Shown: positions 5,270 through 7,295 of the stretch, piece after piece | Layout: each line of letters opens with the position of its first letter | Numbering within the stretch: position 1 is the first letter of the stretch | DNA from: a bacterium | GTDB taxonomy: Bacteria > Chlamydiota > Chlamydiia > Chlamydiales > 2-12-FULL-49-11 | NCBI GenBank assembly: GCA_022600215.1 | Contig: JAHZKV010000099.1 | Coordinates: forward strand, 1-7,295 | DNA: 7,295 nucleotides | Direction of reading: 5' to 3' | Position numbers and translations under genes: made by a program | Notes under the pieces: model-generated | The model's input: the letters and a program-made list of their open reading frames with translations, nothing else | The model's database searches: none | What the model was told of the DNA's origin: nothing

Positions 5270-6083
5270 GATGGTGCTCCTTGCAAAGATGTTCTCTTAG
5301 TGCATAGAGTTTATTTAGGAGGGCAGGGGTTTTTTCTAGAGGCCACTGCGTTGTTTTATCACTTTTTGCCATTTCTGGGTTTGGGTGGGTTTCTAAAAAG
5401 AGCATATCTGCTCCTGCAGCAACTGCTGCTTTTGCAAGAGGCTCCATAAAAGCTTTTTCTCCGCCGCTTTCGCTTCCTTCCCCTGGAAGTTGTCCTGAGT
5501 GGGTAACGTCATAGCAAGTAGCTGAGCAGTATTTTCCCATGATAGGGATAGAGCGAAAATCATTGACTAGGTTGTGATATCCAAAAGAGGTGCCTCTGTC
5601 AGTGAAGATGATTTGCTCATTTCCAGTGGAGGAAATTTTTTTAGCAACATGCTGCATGTCTGATGGTGCCATAAATTGTGCTTTCTTTACGTGAATGGGT
5701 TTCATCGTTTTTGCTGCAGCGACAAGTAGATCTGTTTGCCTTGCAAGAAAAGCGGGAACCTGGAGAATGTCGCAAACTTCAGCAGCTATAGATGCATGTT
5801 CAGGAAGGTGGATGTCGGTGGTGATAGCAACATCAAATTCTGCTCTGATTTTTTGTAGGTATTGTAGGCCTGTCTCGATACCTGGTCCACGAAAAGAGTC
5901 GATGGAAGATCGGTTGGCTTTGTCAAAGCTTGCCTTAAAGATAAAAGGGAAGGGGAGATTTTCTTTTAAAGATCCACAAATTTCCTCTAGAAGTGTGTAG
6001 GATTCCATTACGCATGGGCCGAGAATAAATCCTAGCGGTTGTTTTTTTCCATATTTAGTATTTTTAATAGTTATCTCTTGCAT
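5253..6083 (-). CDS. kdsA: 3-deoxy-D-manno-octulosonate 8-phosphate synthase (Kdo8P synthase)
   Basis: KdsA condenses phosphoenolpyruvate with arabinose 5-phosphate to Kdo 8-phosphate, the committed step to the Kdo of LPS, in the cytosol. At 276 residues it has the usual length. Family motifs are clear: KASFDKANRSS (50-60), TDIH (89-92), PAFLARQTDLL (110-120), the DRGTSFGYHNLV stretch (162-173), DVTHSGQLPG (192-201) and FLETHPNP (229-236). Cys24 in LGPC, His195, Glu231 and Asp242 match the four metal ligands of metal-dependent KdsA (as in Aquifex), where the E. coli enzyme has Asn instead of Cys. After Asp242 the usual Gly is Lys. The ATG overlaps the end of dapB by 13 bases and has GAGGA seven bases upstream, so the two are co-translated. 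Confidence 0.97.
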   Translation of the reverse strand: MQEITIKNTKYGKKQPLGFILGPCVMESYTLLEEICGSLKENLPFPFIFKASFDKANRSSIDSFRGPGIETGLQYLQKIRAEFDVAITTDIHLPEHASIAAEVCDILQVPAFLARQTDLLVAAAKTMKPIHVKKAQFMAPSDMQHVAKKISSTGNEQIIFTDRGTSFGYHNLVNDFRSIPIMGKYCSATCYDVTHSGQLPGEGSESGGEKAFMEPLAKAAVAAGADMLFLETHPNPEMAKSDKTTQWPLEKTPALLNKLYALREHLCKEHHLAEQI

Positions 6084-6733
6084 AGTTCATCCTCATATAC
6101 TTGCTCCATAGTATACAGTCCTTTTTCTTTTTGATAAAGGAAAGAGAGGGCATCAAGAGCGCCCCTTGCAAAAAGTTCTCGAGAAGTAGCATGGTGAGTG
6201 ATACGGATTTCTTCTCCGGGTAGCTGGTAGGTGATGGTATGATCGCCAAAGACATCCCCTGTGCGATAGGAGGTGATGGGGATTTCTTGTGGAAAGATTG
6301 CCTCTAAAGCTTTAGCAGTTCCGGAGGGAGCATCTTTTTTTCTAGCGTGGTGGGTCTCTTCTATTTTAGTGGGAGTGAGAGGAAGGTGAGCGAGCAGCTT
6401 TTTTAGGAGATAGATTCCTTTGGAAAAGTTTGGGGCAAGTAATACGGGTATTTTTGTAGCAGCATCCTTAATGGCATCTATGGTAGCGGGACTATGGCCT
6501 GTGGAGCCTACGACAAGAGGTTTTTGATTCGCGATGAGGAGGGGGAGGTAGGTAGGTATTACATCAGCACTTGATACATCGAGAAAGATATCGATAGAAT
6601 CAATTACTTGTTCAAGATTAGTGTTTTTTTGAATAAGGAGGCTATTTTTGCAAAGCATGGCAACTTCGCTTCCTAGGCGCCCCTTCCCTCCAATGATTCC
6701 GACACAGATATTTTTCATCCCTTCACTATACAT
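6071..6733 (-). CDS. dapB: 4-hydroxy-tetrahydrodipicolinate reductase
   Basis: DapB reduces hydroxy-tetrahydrodipicolinate with NAD(P)H on the way to diaminopimelate (peptidoglycan) and lysine. Motifs in order: nucleotide-binding GIIGGKGRLG (12-21), VVGSTGHS (74-81), APNFSKG (100-106), the catalytic ETHHARKKDAPSGTA (126-140, His128/129 and Lys132) and RTGDVFGDHTITY (157-169). It is 220 residues, about 50 shorter than E. coli DapB. The lost part is in the Rossmann domain between the glycine loop and DVSS. Short DapB proteins of this size are known elsewhere (Thermotoga), so it is probably active. I take ATG 6733 with AGG six bases upstream; ATG 6718 (MKNICVG) is possible but its purines are too close. 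It is first gene of the envelope operon. Confidence 0.93.
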   Translation of the reverse strand: MYSEGMKNICVGIIGGKGRLGSEVAMLCKNSLLIQKNTNLEQVIDSIDIFLDVSSADVIPTYLPLLIANQKPLVVGSTGHSPATIDAIKDAATKIPVLLAPNFSKGIYLLKKLLAHLPLTPTKIEETHHARKKDAPSGTAKALEAIFPQEIPITSYRTGDVFGDHTITYQLPGEEIRITHHATSRELFARGALDALSFLYQKEKGLYTMEQVYEDELCKR

Positions 6734-6821
6734 AAATTACCTATTTACGGTATAGTAGATCATTGTATACGATAATACTTGATTTCTTGAGGAAATCGAG
6801 ATAATATGAATACTTTATTTT
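6734..6821. promoter_or_regulatory. divergent promoter region between dapB operon and tRNA-Arg
   Basis: On the plus strand, TTGATT (6779-6784) and GATAAT (6800-6805) with a short 15-base spacer could start the tRNA transcript near 6812. An inverted repeat, GATTTC (6781-6786) and GAAATC (6792-6797), extendable to nine pairs with one T-G, lies between them. For dapB on the minus strand I see only weak -10 candidates (TACAAT, TATTAT and TACTAT) and no good -35. The region is AT-rich and holds no gene. Confidence 0.35.
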
Positions 6822-6894
6822 GGACCGATAGCTCAGTGGATAGAGCACCCGCCTTCTAAGCGGGCGGTCGCAGGTTCGAATCCTGCTCGGTCCG
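6822..6894 (+). tRNA. tRNA-Arg (anticodon TCT)
   Basis: The 73-base cloverleaf is complete. The acceptor GGACCGA pairs with TCGGTCC. The D arm is GCTC/GAGC. The anticodon stem CCCGC/GCGGG carries the loop CTTCTAA with TCT at 6855-6857. The T arm is GCAGG/CCTGC with loop TTCGAAT, and the discriminator is G. TCT reads the AGA/AGG arginine codons. CCA is not encoded, so the tRNA nucleotidyltransferase must add it. It is divergent from dapB and lies 25 bases upstream of the next plus-strand gene, with no terminator visible between, so read-through is possible. Confidence 0.97.
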
Positions 6895-6919
6895 AATTTC
6901 TCTTAAGAAGGGGTGAGTA

Positions 6920-7295
6920 ATGAGTAGAGATTCGTATATATCTTTTGAAGGGGATTGGCTTGGAGAAGTTGTTTTTACCCCCACATTATTCAAAAAATCT
7001 GCTTATCAAAAATTAGAAGATAGCTCCCTAAAAACCATGGATTCTTTTACAAAGCACCGCTTTGTAGGAAGTATTATCCTTCATGAGATTAAGGAGCATA
7101 AAGGGGAAGGCTTTTTGCTTCCCGCAGTGCTGGATTTCATAGATGTTATTCGCAAAAAAGTATTGCCGACCTACACCTTTTCTAGTTTTGAAATCTATTT
7201 AGAAAACTATGCTGGCCTTGAGGAAAAAGAGTCCCTTTTTGTTCGAGGAAAAATAGTGGGAAAATTTATTCCAAGACAAGAGTATCAGGCTTATT
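6920..7295 (+). CDS. hypothetical protein, 3' partial
   Basis: An open frame runs from ATG 6920 to the end of the window (125 codons). AAGAAGGGG lies 6 bases upstream and fits a ribosome site. The visible part (starting MSRDSYISFEGDWLGEV) is soluble-looking, mixed in charge, with no signal peptide or membrane span. I do not recognise the family. A hypothetical gene follows the kdsA-linked tRNA-Arg in Chlamydia as I recall, so this may be its ortholog, which I cannot confirm by sequence. The coding character is good: long, no stops, balanced composition like the neighbouring housekeeping genes. Confidence 0.8.
   Translation, partial: MSRDSYISFEGDWLGEVVFTPTLFKKSAYQKLEDSSLKTMDSFTKHRFVGSIILHEIKEHKGEGFLLPAVLDFIDVIRKKVLPTYTFSSFEIYLENYAGLEEKESLFVRGKIVGKFIPRQEYQAY

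Noticed and set aside
4382..6000. Several plus-strand open frames opposite lptB, the LptC-like gene and kdsA
   Set aside because: They are shadows of well-supported minus-strand genes; their translations show only mirrored composition.
1..7295. CRISPR array, insertion sequence or phage genes
   Set aside because: No spaced direct repeats, transposase motifs, terminal inverted repeats or phage structural genes were seen; the only large repeat is the gene duplication.

Overview
The window is low-GC bacterial DNA. It looks like a chromosome segment of a member of the Chlamydiota, more likely an environmental (amoeba- or arthropod-associated) lineage than Chlamydia itself. The evidence is indirect. 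The order kdsA, small membrane protein, lptB next to a tRNA-Arg resembles the order I recall for Chlamydia. The KdsA has the cysteine of the metal-dependent class. LPS and diaminopimelate genes show a Gram-negative cell. No sequence here proves the phylum, so I treat it as an inference.

The left part (1-2766, all plus strand) is accessory. The 3' end of a gene for a protein with one C-terminal membrane segment is followed by two tandem sulfotransferase genes. These are duplicates (about two thirds identical, ungapped until the last residues), and each has a hydrophobic, signal-peptide-like N-terminus and a TTG start. After them comes a gene for another tail-anchored protein, whose last ~80 residues are homologous to the first, cut-off gene. 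A bidirectional terminator (about 2784-2812) closes the block.

The middle part holds ndk on the minus strand (nucleoside diphosphate kinase). Divergent from it, on the plus strand, is an unrecognised 278-residue protein that also ends in a membrane anchor. Its last 45 bases overlap, tail to tail, the end of lptB.

The right part is a compact minus-strand operon read dapB, kdsA, a small LptC-like membrane protein, lptB. Neighbouring genes overlap by 13 and 17 bases or are 1 base apart. It joins diaminopimelate/lysine synthesis (peptidoglycan precursor) with Kdo synthesis and LPS transport, so it is a cell-envelope operon. Divergent from it are a tRNA-Arg (anticodon TCT) and the start of an unrecognised gene that runs off the window.

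The most unusual content is the pair of apparently exported sulfotransferases between two paralogous tail-anchored proteins. PAPS, the usual sulfate donor, is a cytosolic or Golgi metabolite. Export from an intracellular bacterium would therefore make most sense if the enzymes work on host material, but that is inference.
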